A stretch of 12,503 nucleotides of DNA from Wolbachia endosymbiont of Cylisticus convexus (GCF_003344345.1 NZ_QPIP01000051.1:1-12503), one strand, 5' to 3'; positions 1 to 7,535 are shown, counted from the stretch's first letter. The notes: generated from the letters alone by a model not told the origin. Made by a program: numbers and translations.

Positions 1-13
1 GTATAAGAGACAG
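1..13 (+). other. Nextera/Tn5 mosaic-end adapter remnant (artefact)
   Basis: The first 13 bases, GTATAAGAGACAG, are identical to the 3' end of the 19-nt Tn5 mosaic end used in Nextera libraries (AGATGTGTATAAGAGACAG). They lie exactly at the window edge and point inward, as untrimmed adapter would. A 13-base match at this precise position by chance is very unlikely. Treat these bases as library sequence; genomic DNA probably begins at base 14. Confidence 0.93.
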
Positions 14-200
14 CTCTTGTACTGTGCCTACAAGTTGGAATGCTAGGTGTAAATTCTCCATACATTCTGTCGAACCCTTGCTCATTCCAAGTCAAATTCC
101 GTGCATTATTACAATACTGTAAAAACTCTTTAACATTATCGTTACTGCCAGACTTTTTGATATAGGCAAGTGCATATCTTTCTAAAACACTATTATGCAT
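14..200 (-). CDS. Unrecognised protein, N-terminal 62 codons only (cut by contig end)
   Basis: An open frame runs on the minus strand from an ATG at 200-198 to the contig edge without a stop. The start is well supported: a strong Shine-Dalgarno AGGAGA (complement of 207-212) sits 6 bases upstream, and a consensus promoter lies about 35 bases before that. The visible protein begins MHNSVLERYALAYIKKSG and continues with a polar, mixed-charge sequence that includes Cys-30, Trp-38 and Cys-57. There is no signal peptide or membrane helix in this part. I do not recognise the family and assign no function. The last codons at the edge (reading AVSY) come from the adapter and should be dropped. The strong expression signals suggest a real and well-expressed gene whose remainder is on another contig. 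Confidence 0.7.
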
Positions 201-229
201 AAAAGTTCTCCTAAATATTAAGATTAAAT

Positions 230-265
230 TAATAAATATTTATTATAACAAAGTAAAGTTTACTT
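230..265. promoter_or_regulatory. Two palindromes overlapping the promoter, possible operators
   Basis: A perfect 16-bp palindrome (TAATAAATATTTATTA, 230-245) covers most of the -10 box and the predicted start point. A second one (AAGTAAAGTTTACTT, 251-265) has 7-bp perfect arms around one central base and fills most of the spacer up to the -35 box. Their centres are about 20.5 bp apart, close to two helical turns. A bound dimer would occlude RNA polymerase. That these are operators is inference, and AT-rich DNA makes such palindromes more likely by chance. Confidence 0.4.
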
Positions 266-270
266 GTCAA
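242..270 (-). promoter_or_regulatory. Perfect-consensus sigma70-type promoter for the truncated gene
   Basis: On the minus strand, TTGACA (complement of 265-270) is followed by a 17-bp spacer and TATAAT (complement of 242-247). Both hexamers match the bacterial consensus 6/6 with ideal spacing. The predicted transcription start is near 235, giving a leader of about 35 nt that carries the AGGAGA ribosome site. The -35 box begins only 5 bases past the stop codon of the upstream nitronate monooxygenase gene. Confidence 0.85.
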
Positions 271-275
271 ATCAA

Positions 276-1679
276 TCATAATCCAACCAATATCCTTTCC
301 ACCAGTTCTTTGACTGTCGGTACGTAGCCATTCTCATAAAATGGGTCTTGCTTAAATCTGTACACATTGTGTCCAGAAAACATGAGTTCATTTTCAATAT
401 TACCGTCATGTATAATGTTTTGCAGTGTCTTTTGTATACAAAAACTCCTTGGATCTGGTTTTCGTCCTGTTGAATGGTCACCGTGATCTTTCCAATTACT
501 AAACAGGCAATGGCTTAAACATCCCATGCAATTGATTTGATCTTGTCTTATCTCCGCAAATTTGCTTGGTGTCACAAAAATAACAGTCGTATCTGGAGTT
601 TTCATTGCCTCTGTATAACCTGCTTTAGTCCATGTATTTGCTAGCTCTTTGCCTTTTGCAGTAAGGTAAATCTTTCTACCTCTGCTACCAATTGCAAATT
701 CATCATTAAACTCTCCGCTTGCACTTTCTGAAAATTTTATTTGGCGCGAATTCCGTTCCTGTAGCTCATGTATGAAGTTATTTTTTACTGCAGATGAGTA
801 GAACCCTGTTGGACTAAATTTATTTAAAAATACATCACCTTCTTCTAAAGTAAGTAGCTTCTTTTTCCACTCTGTAGAAATCGGACTTTCTTTTGTTAAA
901 AGTGGACGAGTGCCAAATTGAAAAGCTATTGGTCCGATTTGTAAATTGTCAAACCAATGTTCCCAATCCTTCAAATGCCACACTCCCCCCGCCATAACAA
1001 TTGGCGTTTCAGAAAGACCAATCTCATTCATGAAAGATCTAAGCTCTGCAACTCTTTCAAATGGAGCCTGCGGTAATTCTGGATCTTCACTATTACTCAA
1101 GCCATTGTGACCACCAGCAAGCCACGGATCCTCATACACTACTCCACCAAGTAAAAAGGAAGATACTTTTTGGTAAGCACGTTTCCATAATGCTTTAAAA
1201 GCGCGTACCGATGAAATAATAGGGTAATAATAAACTTGATATTTAGCTGCAATTTCTCCGAGTCTGTAAGGCATACCAGCACCGCAAGTGATGCCATGAA
1301 CTAAGCCTTTTGCTTTTTCTAATATGCCATGAAGCACTTGTTCTGCTGCCCCCATTTCCCAAAGCACATTCATATGTACTCTCCCACAGCCTTTTGATAT
1401 TTCATTCGCTATTTTTGCTTGACTAACTCCAGCCTCGATACTATACTCAATTAATTCCTTATGTTTTTCATTTCTTGTTTTACCTTTATAAATCAGTGGT
1501 ACTAACTCGCCGTTGTCATCGATAAGTTTAGCATTTGCACCAGAAAACGTACCAACAGCATCTGCTGCAGCAAATGCCCCACTTGATCTTCCATCACTGA
1601 TTGCAATGCCTTTGCCGCCCTCGATGATTGGCCACACTTCTTTCCCTGAAATCACTATCTTTTTTATCTTATTTTTCAA
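276..1679 (-). CDS. Nitronate monooxygenase / 2-nitropropane dioxygenase-family flavoprotein
   Basis: A 467-aa cytosolic protein of the FMN-dependent nitronate monooxygenase (NPD) TIM-barrel family, which oxidises nitronates or related substrates; the true substrate here is unknown. Family-like motifs are visible: a glycine-rich SDGRSSGAF near residues 28-36, an AGGHNG at 188-193 whose His-191 fits the catalytic histidine region, MAGGVW at 229-234, and FGTRPL at 255-260 in the phosphate-binding part. The start is TTG at 1679-1677, preceded by GAGG; an in-frame TAA lies a few codons upstream and the next internal Met is residue 103, so TTG is the only credible start. About 100-130 residues extend beyond a usual family length and contain C384-x2-C387-x3-C391 and C414, a possible metal site. 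It is divergently oriented to coaE across a 136-bp gap. Confidence 0.85.
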   Translation of the reverse strand: MKNKIKKIVISGKEVWPIIEGGKGIAISDGRSSGAFAAADAVGTFSGANAKLIDDNGELVPLIYKGKTRNEKHKELIEYSIEAGVSQAKIANEISKGCGRVHMNVLWEMGAAEQVLHGILEKAKGLVHGITCGAGMPYRLGEIAAKYQVYYYPIISSVRAFKALWKRAYQKVSSFLLGGVVYEDPWLAGGHNGLSNSEDPELPQAPFERVAELRSFMNEIGLSETPIVMAGGVWHLKDWEHWFDNLQIGPIAFQFGTRPLLTKESPISTEWKKKLLTLEEGDVFLNKFSPTGFYSSAVKNNFIHELQERNSRQIKFSESASGEFNDEFAIGSRGRKIYLTAKGKELANTWTKAGYTEAMKTPDTTVIFVTPSKFAEIRQDQINCMGCLSHCLFSNWKDHGDHSTGRKPDPRSFCIQKTLQNIIHDGNIENELMFSGHNVYRFKQDPFYENGYVPTVKELVERILVGL

Positions 1680-1815
1680 AATTTCCTCTTAATCTTTCAC
1701 TCTATTTTACTTGATTACTAAAAAAATAATAGCTTTTCTTTTAATGCACATACATTCAGTTTTAAGTAGACATAACAGCTACGGCACATATTCTCTTTAA
1801 GAAGTCTTTTGCTAT

Positions 1816-2394
1816 ATGATAATAGGTCTAACAGGTGAAATCGCAGTCGGAAAGAGCTTTGTAGCCAATTGCTTTAAAGAATTTGGTGCCATTGTGTTTG
1901 ATGCCGACTCTGTCGTGCGCCAGCTTTATAAAGTGGACGAAAACATAATAAGTTATGCAGAGGAAAAGTTTTCTGGGGTAGTAGTAAATGGGAAAATTGA
2001 TAGAACAGTGTTGTCTAAATATTTTTTAGCCTATGATGAGAATTGGAAGCAATTCCAGTCTTTAGTGCATTCCGCTGTGCGAAATGAATTAGAAATTTTT
2101 ATTGCTCAGGAAAAAAAGACCGATAGGAAGCTCTTAGTCTTGGACATTCCACTCCTGCTGGAAACTAGATTCCGTTTATATTGCGACTTTATTGTTTTCA
2201 TCCATGCAGATAGCATTGTGCAAGCTAAAAGGCTCAGTGAGCGTAATATGGATAAAGAAAAGCTGGATCTAATGTCCAGTATTCAGCTACCTATTGAAGA
2301 AAAAAGGCAAATGAGTGACTTCATTATCGATACCAGCGCAAATGTTTTTTCTCAAGTGAAAGATATAATAAACTCGTTAGACTTCAGCACGTGA
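1816..2394 (+). CDS. coaE: Dephospho-CoA kinase
   Basis: CoaE phosphorylates the 3'-hydroxyl of dephospho-CoA with ATP, the last step of coenzyme A synthesis in the cytosol. The 192-aa length is typical. The N-terminus IGLTGEIAVGKS (residues 3-14) is a Walker A P-loop, with Ile-Ala-Val where many homologues have Ile-Gly-Ser. It is followed by FDADSVVRQLY (28-38, substrate-binding Asp region), a VHSAVR motif (84-89), the IPLLLE motif (111-116), and a lid-like AKRLSERN (137-144). The ending QMSDFIIDTS (165-174) matches the family's usual C-terminal signature. The ATG at 1816 places the P-loop correctly; no strong ribosome site precedes it, only a weak AAGAAG about 12 bases upstream. Its 3' end overlaps the convergent rnd gene by 11 bp. 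Confidence 0.93.
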   Translation: MIIGLTGEIAVGKSFVANCFKEFGAIVFDADSVVRQLYKVDENIISYAEEKFSGVVVNGKIDRTVLSKYFLAYDENWKQFQSLVHSAVRNELEIFIAQEKKTDRKLLVLDIPLLLETRFRLYCDFIVFIHADSIVQAKRLSERNMDKEKLDLMSSIQLPIEEKRQMSDFIIDTSANVFSQVKDIINSLDFST

Positions 2395-3568
2395 TACGGT
2401 TATTTTCCACCAGATTACTCCGAATTTTAGCTGTACTATCCGCAGATTTTACCATTAAAATTTCAAACCTTGAGCCTGCGTTCAAAAACGATTCTACTGA
2501 TCTGCCGAAAAAATCATATCTCCATCCCTTGAATAATTTATCTATCTTCCCAGATATTGATCCAGCTAACTCATCTTTTGATGAAACTAACTTTCTCGAT
2601 ATGTTATTTTCCTTACATTTGCTCTCTAAAATAATCGAGAGTATATCAAAGACAGATTTATCATAATTATCTGACAAAGTATAATTTTGCTGCACAAATT
2701 CCTTCTCATTCTCGTCGAAAATATTCATAAATTCTAATAAATCTTCTTCTTTTATATTTTTTGTGTTCCTCTTAAGGTCATCTAAAATCTCGTCAATACG
2801 CTCCACATTTTTTTCAATAAGGCCAATTATTACAGCATTATTAATTACTTTATTACGATTGATGTTATAGCGTTGTGCTAAAGTCTCTTGCCACTCACTC
2901 ACTGCTTTAACAACTAACATTAACCTTGGATTTGCTTCATAATTAAATTTAATCCTCCTCCATGCATCTTTTGGACTATGCAAATACCTATTTATATCAA
3001 CCAATAATTCCATCTCTTCTTGAAACCAACTCATCCTATTACTTTCTTCAAGTTTACTGCACAATATTTGGTGTAGGTCATATAAGTGTACCACATCGCT
3101 TATTGCATAGTCTAATTGGTCCTCAGACAGTGGACGACCTAACCAGTCTGAATTTTTAGCTTTAATCTTATCTAGCACTATCCCTTGATATTGTTCTACT
3201 ACTTTTGAGTAACCAATAAAGTCATGATAATAATGACAAAACATAGCAGCAACTTGAGTATCAAAAATAGGAGTAGGAATACACTTAAACACAGTTAATA
3301 GGGACTCTATGTCTTGCCGACAACTATGAAAAACTTTGGTTATGTCTCGATTCAGCATTATCTTCTCAATGAGCGATAAGTCAATCCCTGGTACTAGTAT
3401 ATCTACAATAAAACTCTTATCTCCGTAAGAAATTTGAATTAGCGACAATCTTGGGTAGTAGGTTAAATTGTTTCTAATGAACTCCGTGTCAACTGCTATA
3501 AATTTTGGCTCTTTTGCTATCAACTCTTCACATGCATTCTCCAGTTTCGATGTCGTACTAATTAGCAT
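2384..3568 (-). CDS. rnd: Ribonuclease D
   Basis: RNase D is a 3'-5' exoribonuclease that trims tRNA precursors and other small RNAs, using two metal ions. The 394-aa protein shows the DEDDy exonuclease motifs: Exo I AVDTEF (D27, E29), Exo II HSCRQDIESLL (D86), and Exo III YAISDVVHLYDLH (Y154, D158). From about residue 210 to 285 there is a helical region resembling an HRDC RNA-binding domain (NPRLMLVVKAVSEWQETLAQ). The last 110 residues are a more variable tail typical of the family. The ATG at 3568 is the natural start because the conserved fold begins within 25 residues. A promoter candidate lies just upstream; co-transcription from pyrC, 83 bp away on the same strand, is also possible. 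Confidence 0.93.
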   Translation of the reverse strand: MLISTTSKLENACEELIAKEPKFIAVDTEFIRNNLTYYPRLSLIQISYGDKSFIVDILVPGIDLSLIEKIMLNRDITKVFHSCRQDIESLLTVFKCIPTPIFDTQVAAMFCHYYHDFIGYSKVVEQYQGIVLDKIKAKNSDWLGRPLSEDQLDYAISDVVHLYDLHQILCSKLEESNRMSWFQEEMELLVDINRYLHSPKDAWRRIKFNYEANPRLMLVVKAVSEWQETLAQRYNINRNKVINNAVIIGLIEKNVERIDEILDDLKRNTKNIKEEDLLEFMNIFDENEKEFVQQNYTLSDNYDKSVFDILSIILESKCKENNISRKLVSSKDELAGSISGKIDKLFKGWRYDFFGRSVESFLNAGSRFEILMVKSADSTAKIRSNLVENNRITC

Positions 3569-3590
3569 ATATTTTTTATTCAGTGGCTAT

Positions 3591-3619
3591 ATTTTACCAC
3601 TTATATTAAACCTTTACAA
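3591..3619 (-). promoter_or_regulatory. Candidate promoter for rnd
   Basis: On the minus strand TTGTAA (complement of 3614-3619, 4/6 to consensus) and TAAAAT (complement of 3591-3596, 5/6) are separated by exactly 17 bp. The start point would fall near 3584, about 16 bases before the rnd ATG. In such AT-rich DNA a match of this quality is suggestive only. Confidence 0.4.
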
Positions 3620-3651
3620 TTGATTGAAATTCAGAGCACAATTTATAATAA

Positions 3652-4977
3652 CTAACTCTTATGTAAATATACAGTTTTGCCAGACACAACGGTACGTATT
3701 ACTTGCCCTTTCACTTTGCGTCCATCGAAAGGAGAATTCTTTGACTTACTAGCAAAAGTGTCAGCTTTAATTTCCCATTCATGATTCAAATCAACTAAAA
3801 TTAAGTCCGCTACAAGGTTTTTCTGTATGCGACCACGTGGCATATGTATGATATCTGCAGGCTTATATGTCAATTTTGCAAGCACATCAAGTAGACCCAT
3901 TTGTCCACTGTGATATAGTTCAAGTGAAAGGGGCAGCATTGTTTCAAGGCCAACAATACCAAATGCAGCATTTTCAAGTGGCAGATCTTTAGAACTAAGA
4001 TCATGCGGAGCATGATCGGTTGCAATGCAATCAATCACACCTGTTTTTAAACCTTCAATCATAGCTAAACGATCTTCTTCAGTGCGAAGCGGCGGATTCA
4101 TTTTTGCGATTGCTCCATGTTGCTTTACTATATCTTCAGTTAAAGTAAAGTGATGAGGAGTTACTTCACATGTAACATTTAATCCCAAATCTTTTGCACG
4201 TTTAATAGCATCAAGTGAATCTTTTGAAGATACATGTAAAATATGGTAGTGTACATTTTCTATGTCCTTCATTAGCAGTATATCACGAGTTACCATAACC
4301 GATTCCGATGCACTCAAGATTCCCTTTACTCCCAATTCTTCAGAAATCTTACCCTCATTAATTGCACCACCAGCAGATAAATTTAAATCTTCTGCATGTT
4401 GAGCAATAGGAACATCAAGCATACTTGAATAAAGCAGCGCCTGTCTCATAATCATTGGGTTCATAACTGGCATACCATCATCGGTGAATCCAACTGCACC
4501 TGCTTCCTTTAAAAGTGCCATTTCAGTTAATTTTTCTTCCGAAGTGGTGATTTTAGCGTAAAATTCCACATTTACATGTGAAGTTTCAAGTGCTCTATAT
4601 TTCAAATACTTAGCTAAGACAACATTATCAATCACTGGAACAGTGTTTGGCTGGCAAACTACAGTTGTAACGCCTCCTGCAGCTGCAGATTTGCTGCCTG
4701 TATGTATAGTTTCTTTATGCTCTTGACCTGGTTCACGAAAATGCACGTGAATGTCAATAAGGCCTGGCATTAGAACAAGCCCTTCACAGTCTATTGTTTC
4801 ATCAACTCCACTTGTTGAAAATAATGATTCGCCAAAATCAACAATTTTATCTCCTTCAGTCAATAATGAACCTTTTATATCAAGTTTAGTTTCTGGGTCG
4901 ATAATACGAGTATTGGTATACGCAATTTTATAGCCTTCCTTTTGCCCTGTCTGCAATAAATTCCAAGATTGTGTCAT
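3652..4977 (-). CDS. pyrC: Dihydroorotase (type I)
   Basis: PyrC cyclises N-carbamoyl-aspartate to dihydroorotate, the third step of de novo pyrimidine synthesis; it is a cytosolic, metal-dependent amidohydrolase. From the ATG at 4977 the protein is 441 aa. Metal-site motifs are in order: IHVHFREPG (His-77, His-79), GFTDDGMP (Asp pair 166-167, including the bridging Asp of type I enzymes), AQHAED (His-194), TPHHFTL (His-275/276), and ATDHAPHD (Asp-321). MNPPLRT (293-299) is also family-typical. The reading frame stays open upstream to a TTG at 5031, which would add 18 residues unlike the family. I prefer the ATG, although neither start has a clear ribosome site. The gene follows the lipase on the same strand. 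Confidence 0.92.
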   Translation of the reverse strand: MTQSWNLLQTGQKEGYKIAYTNTRIIDPETKLDIKGSLLTEGDKIVDFGESLFSTSGVDETIDCEGLVLMPGLIDIHVHFREPGQEHKETIHTGSKSAAAGGVTTVVCQPNTVPVIDNVVLAKYLKYRALETSHVNVEFYAKITTSEEKLTEMALLKEAGAVGFTDDGMPVMNPMIMRQALLYSSMLDVPIAQHAEDLNLSAGGAINEGKISEELGVKGILSASESVMVTRDILLMKDIENVHYHILHVSSKDSLDAIKRAKDLGLNVTCEVTPHHFTLTEDIVKQHGAIAKMNPPLRTEEDRLAMIEGLKTGVIDCIATDHAPHDLSSKDLPLENAAFGIVGLETMLPLSLELYHSGQMGLLDVLAKLTYKPADIIHMPRGRIQKNLVADLILVDLNHEWEIKADTFASKSKNSPFDGRKVKGQVIRTVVSGKTVYLHKS

Positions 4978-5092
4978 TATATTTAAGTATCGATTACAAA
5001 ATAAATCTAAAGTTTTTTTAGTAAAACACAACCAAATTAAAGTGATGGTATAATAACTAGCAATGAAGAATATTTAAATTAGTAACTTAATA

Positions 5093-7474
5093 CTAAGCAG
5101 CTATTCTATAACTACCATTTTCGATTTCGACATTATTAAGTGCTGTGTTTGCCTTATACGCACAGTAACACCCTACTGCAAGAAAAGTTAATGCAGCTAC
5201 AGCAAGCGAAATACATATTGCTAAATGAATCATTGTTAGACTTGCCCCAACAGAAAATGCCCCAAATAACACAAGGGAAGTAGAGGCATAATTACCTTGC
5301 CTTTTACTGTAAGTTCTTGCTTTTAAGAATTTTTCGTTTAGCTCTTCATTCTTGCTTTCAGATTGTTTCTGTAGATTCTTCTCTAGTCCTCTACTTTTAT
5401 TTTCAGATTTCTGTAGCCTTGTCTTCAGGTCGTTATTTTCATTTTTGAGTTGAGTTACTTTGTCAGTTAACCCTTGCCTTGTACTATTCAGCTGCTCTTC
5501 CAGCTGAGTATTTTGTGCAGTCAGTTGAGTTACCTTATCATTTAGGTCTTCAATCTCGTTTTTCTTCTCTTCAAGCTGAGCTTTTGTTTTATCAGATTCC
5601 TTGCTAAGTTGCGTTACTTTACTAGTTTCTTCAGCTAGGTTTTGCTTTGACTTTGCAAGTTGAGCTTCTGTTTGTTGGAATTTCTTTTCAACTTCTTTTA
5701 CTTGATTAGCTAAATGACAATTTTCTTGTTCAAATTGAGCTTTTACCTCCTCCAGCATCTTCTTTTCTTCTGTGAGCTGATTGTTCAGATTACCAGCATT
5801 CTTTTCTAGCTTAGCGTTTGTTGACTTAAGTTTCTCCAATTGATTAGTCAGATTACTCTTCTTTCTTTCTAACTCAGCATTTGTTTCTTTAAGTTCCTTT
5901 ATAGTACTATTAAGCTTGGTTACTTTTTTAGTTTGTTCATCCAGCTCTGCTCTCTTTTCTGCAAACTGATCTTTTGTCCCTTTAAATTCTGCAGTAAGTT
6001 TATCTACTTGATCATTGAGTTGATTAGTCTTCTGTTGTTCTTGTGTTAATTTTCCTTTTTCATCATCTAGCTCTTTAGTTTTTTCACCTAAACTTTGTTG
6101 TATACTATTTAACCTTTCCTCTAATTGAGTTTTTTCATTAGTAAGCTTAGCTACTTCTTCTTCTCCTTTTTTAAGTTTTTCTTCTACGTTTGGAGCATAT
6201 TCAATGGGTATTTCAGAAAGCTTAATCTCTTTATTTTCTTCCTCAACTTTTTTAAAGAACTCCTTATCATTCACATCGACATATGACAAAACTGCATGGT
6301 AAAATAGGCCACAAATATAAGCAATATGACGATACTTAGATGGATTGTTGTCTGATTTAAAATTCTCCTGCTGCACTTCCTGAATAAGGTTATAATAGGT
6401 ATCAATTTTATGATAGTGTGGCTCCAAATACTCTAAAGATTTACCCGTTTCCAGTTTTAATGATTTACCTACATGCTTATAATGCATACCAGCATTACCG
6501 TGTGGCAAACATGGTACTAGATCTGATTGACAAGCTACTCTAATAGTCTTACTTCCAAGACAATCATTGTAAACTTTAGCAGCACCATTATAGAAAACTC
6601 TTGGAGAGCCAAAAGTTGCAACATGAACATCTTCGGCATTTTCTGTTTTATTAAGGCATAAAGCAGCTATACTAGCAAGAGCACCTCCCATGCTATGACC
6701 TGTAACATTAATTTTTAAATCTTCAATTTTTAATCCTCGATCATTAGCATGCCCTTGTAATATTTTGTGCACACTGGACCAAGAGCGTTTGAATAAAGAG
6801 TAGAAACCAGAGTGGACACGATGATCTTCAGGTAAAAATGACAACTTAGCTAAAGATACACGAAGATCTTCCTTTACATCATTCAAATCGCGAGTCCCAT
6901 GATAAGCTATAGTCACTTCCTCGCCTTTAATAAAAATATAACCAGCATCTCGATTATATGAATTGCTACCAGTTAAAGCATAGCCGACATCGTGTTGTTC
7001 TAACTTATAATCAGTATCTAAGCAATACTTGTCTTCAATGAGTTCATTGTCGTAAAATTTTATAATTTGATAACCTTCTTCTGCAAGCTGCCTTTTAGTT
7101 TTATATTTACCTTTCTCTAATTTTCTATCCACATTACCGTAGGAAATCTTGCTAAAAGTACACATTTCTAGTAATTTTTGTTCACTAAATCCTGCAATTT
7201 GCCCTTTTATCAGATCAGCAAGGTCAGAAGCATCATTTAACTCAGTATCGTTATTTAACTTAGCATCCTTAAAACACTCTATATCCTTCCATATTTTAAT
7301 TAGATCAGAAGTTTCTTGATTCAAAAGCTCGTTAGGATCAAAACCTTGAGCTTTTAATGCGTCCTTAAATGGTTCTAGTTCCTTAATTACGGACTCTTTT
7401 ATTTCACCATTACTAATCTGTACAATACTATCGCTAATAGAATCCATACTTTGATCATGTGTGATACTTGGCAT
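5093..7474 (-). CDS. Class 3 lipase with long coiled coil and C-terminal membrane anchor
   Basis: A 793-aa multi-domain protein. Residues 1-110 are unassigned. Residues about 125-400 form a class 3 (fungal-type) alpha/beta-hydrolase, predicted to cleave acyl esters of lipids. It has AYHGT (190-194, oxyanion region), HSGF (221-224), the nucleophile elbow GHSMGG (259-264, Ser-261), GSPRV (289-293), Asp-318 in SDLVPCLP as likely acid, and His-353 or His-355 as likely base. Residues about 430-715 are an almost uninterrupted heptad-rich coiled coil full of Lys, Glu, Gln and Asn, with QLEE-x-LNS at 450 and again at 657. Residues 730-772 contain two hydrophobic segments, presumably a hairpin anchor, followed by a 20-residue polar tail. 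No N-terminal signal peptide is seen. A promoter lies upstream, and AGGA is unusually close (3 bases) to the ATG. In an intracellular symbiont a membrane-anchored lipase could act on host or bacterial membranes; that role is inference. Confidence 0.85.
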   Translation of the reverse strand: MPSITHDQSMDSISDSIVQISNGEIKESVIKELEPFKDALKAQGFDPNELLNQETSDLIKIWKDIECFKDAKLNNDTELNDASDLADLIKGQIAGFSEQKLLEMCTFSKISYGNVDRKLEKGKYKTKRQLAEEGYQIIKFYDNELIEDKYCLDTDYKLEQHDVGYALTGSNSYNRDAGYIFIKGEEVTIAYHGTRDLNDVKEDLRVSLAKLSFLPEDHRVHSGFYSLFKRSWSSVHKILQGHANDRGLKIEDLKINVTGHSMGGALASIAALCLNKTENAEDVHVATFGSPRVFYNGAAKVYNDCLGSKTIRVACQSDLVPCLPHGNAGMHYKHVGKSLKLETGKSLEYLEPHYHKIDTYYNLIQEVQQENFKSDNNPSKYRHIAYICGLFYHAVLSYVDVNDKEFFKKVEEENKEIKLSEIPIEYAPNVEEKLKKGEEEVAKLTNEKTQLEERLNSIQQSLGEKTKELDDEKGKLTQEQQKTNQLNDQVDKLTAEFKGTKDQFAEKRAELDEQTKKVTKLNSTIKELKETNAELERKKSNLTNQLEKLKSTNAKLEKNAGNLNNQLTEEKKMLEEVKAQFEQENCHLANQVKEVEKKFQQTEAQLAKSKQNLAEETSKVTQLSKESDKTKAQLEEKKNEIEDLNDKVTQLTAQNTQLEEQLNSTRQGLTDKVTQLKNENNDLKTRLQKSENKSRGLEKNLQKQSESKNEELNEKFLKARTYSKRQGNYASTSLVLFGAFSVGASLTMIHLAICISLAVAALTFLAVGCYCAYKANTALNNVEIENGSYRIAA

Positions 7475-7506
7475 ATTCCTTATCTACTATAAACTTAGTT
7501 AACTTA

Positions 7507-7535
7507 AGTATACCATTTAGGTAAGTATTTAGCAA
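7507..7535 (-). promoter_or_regulatory. Promoter for the lipase gene
   Basis: On the minus strand TTGCTA (complement of 7530-7535, 4/6) and TATACT (complement of 7507-7512, 5/6) are spaced by 17 bp. The predicted start near 7500 gives a leader of about 26 nt. The partly symmetrical GTTAAC-centred sequence in that leader (7492-7506) may be a regulatory site or chance. The 147-bp gap to the upstream RDD gene supports separate transcription. Confidence 0.55.

Noticed and set aside
1680..1815. Bidirectional promoter between the flavoprotein gene and coaE
   Set aside because: Only single -10-like hexamers (such as TAAAAT on the minus strand) are present without a credible -35 at proper spacing.
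2391..2666. Plus-strand 91-codon frame
   Set aside because: It lies wholly opposite the conserved C-terminal part of RNase D, has no ribosome site and no family resemblance; a shadow frame.
5079..5096. Hairpin TTAGTA-6 nt-TACTAA over the lipase stop codon as a terminator
   Set aside because: The stem is six A/T-rich pairs with only three T residues after it; too weak to call as a terminator.
5380..6180. Regular repeats in the lipase gene considered as a CRISPR or tandem array
   Set aside because: The periodicity is the heptad pattern of coiled-coil codons in one open frame; units vary and there are no uniform spacers.
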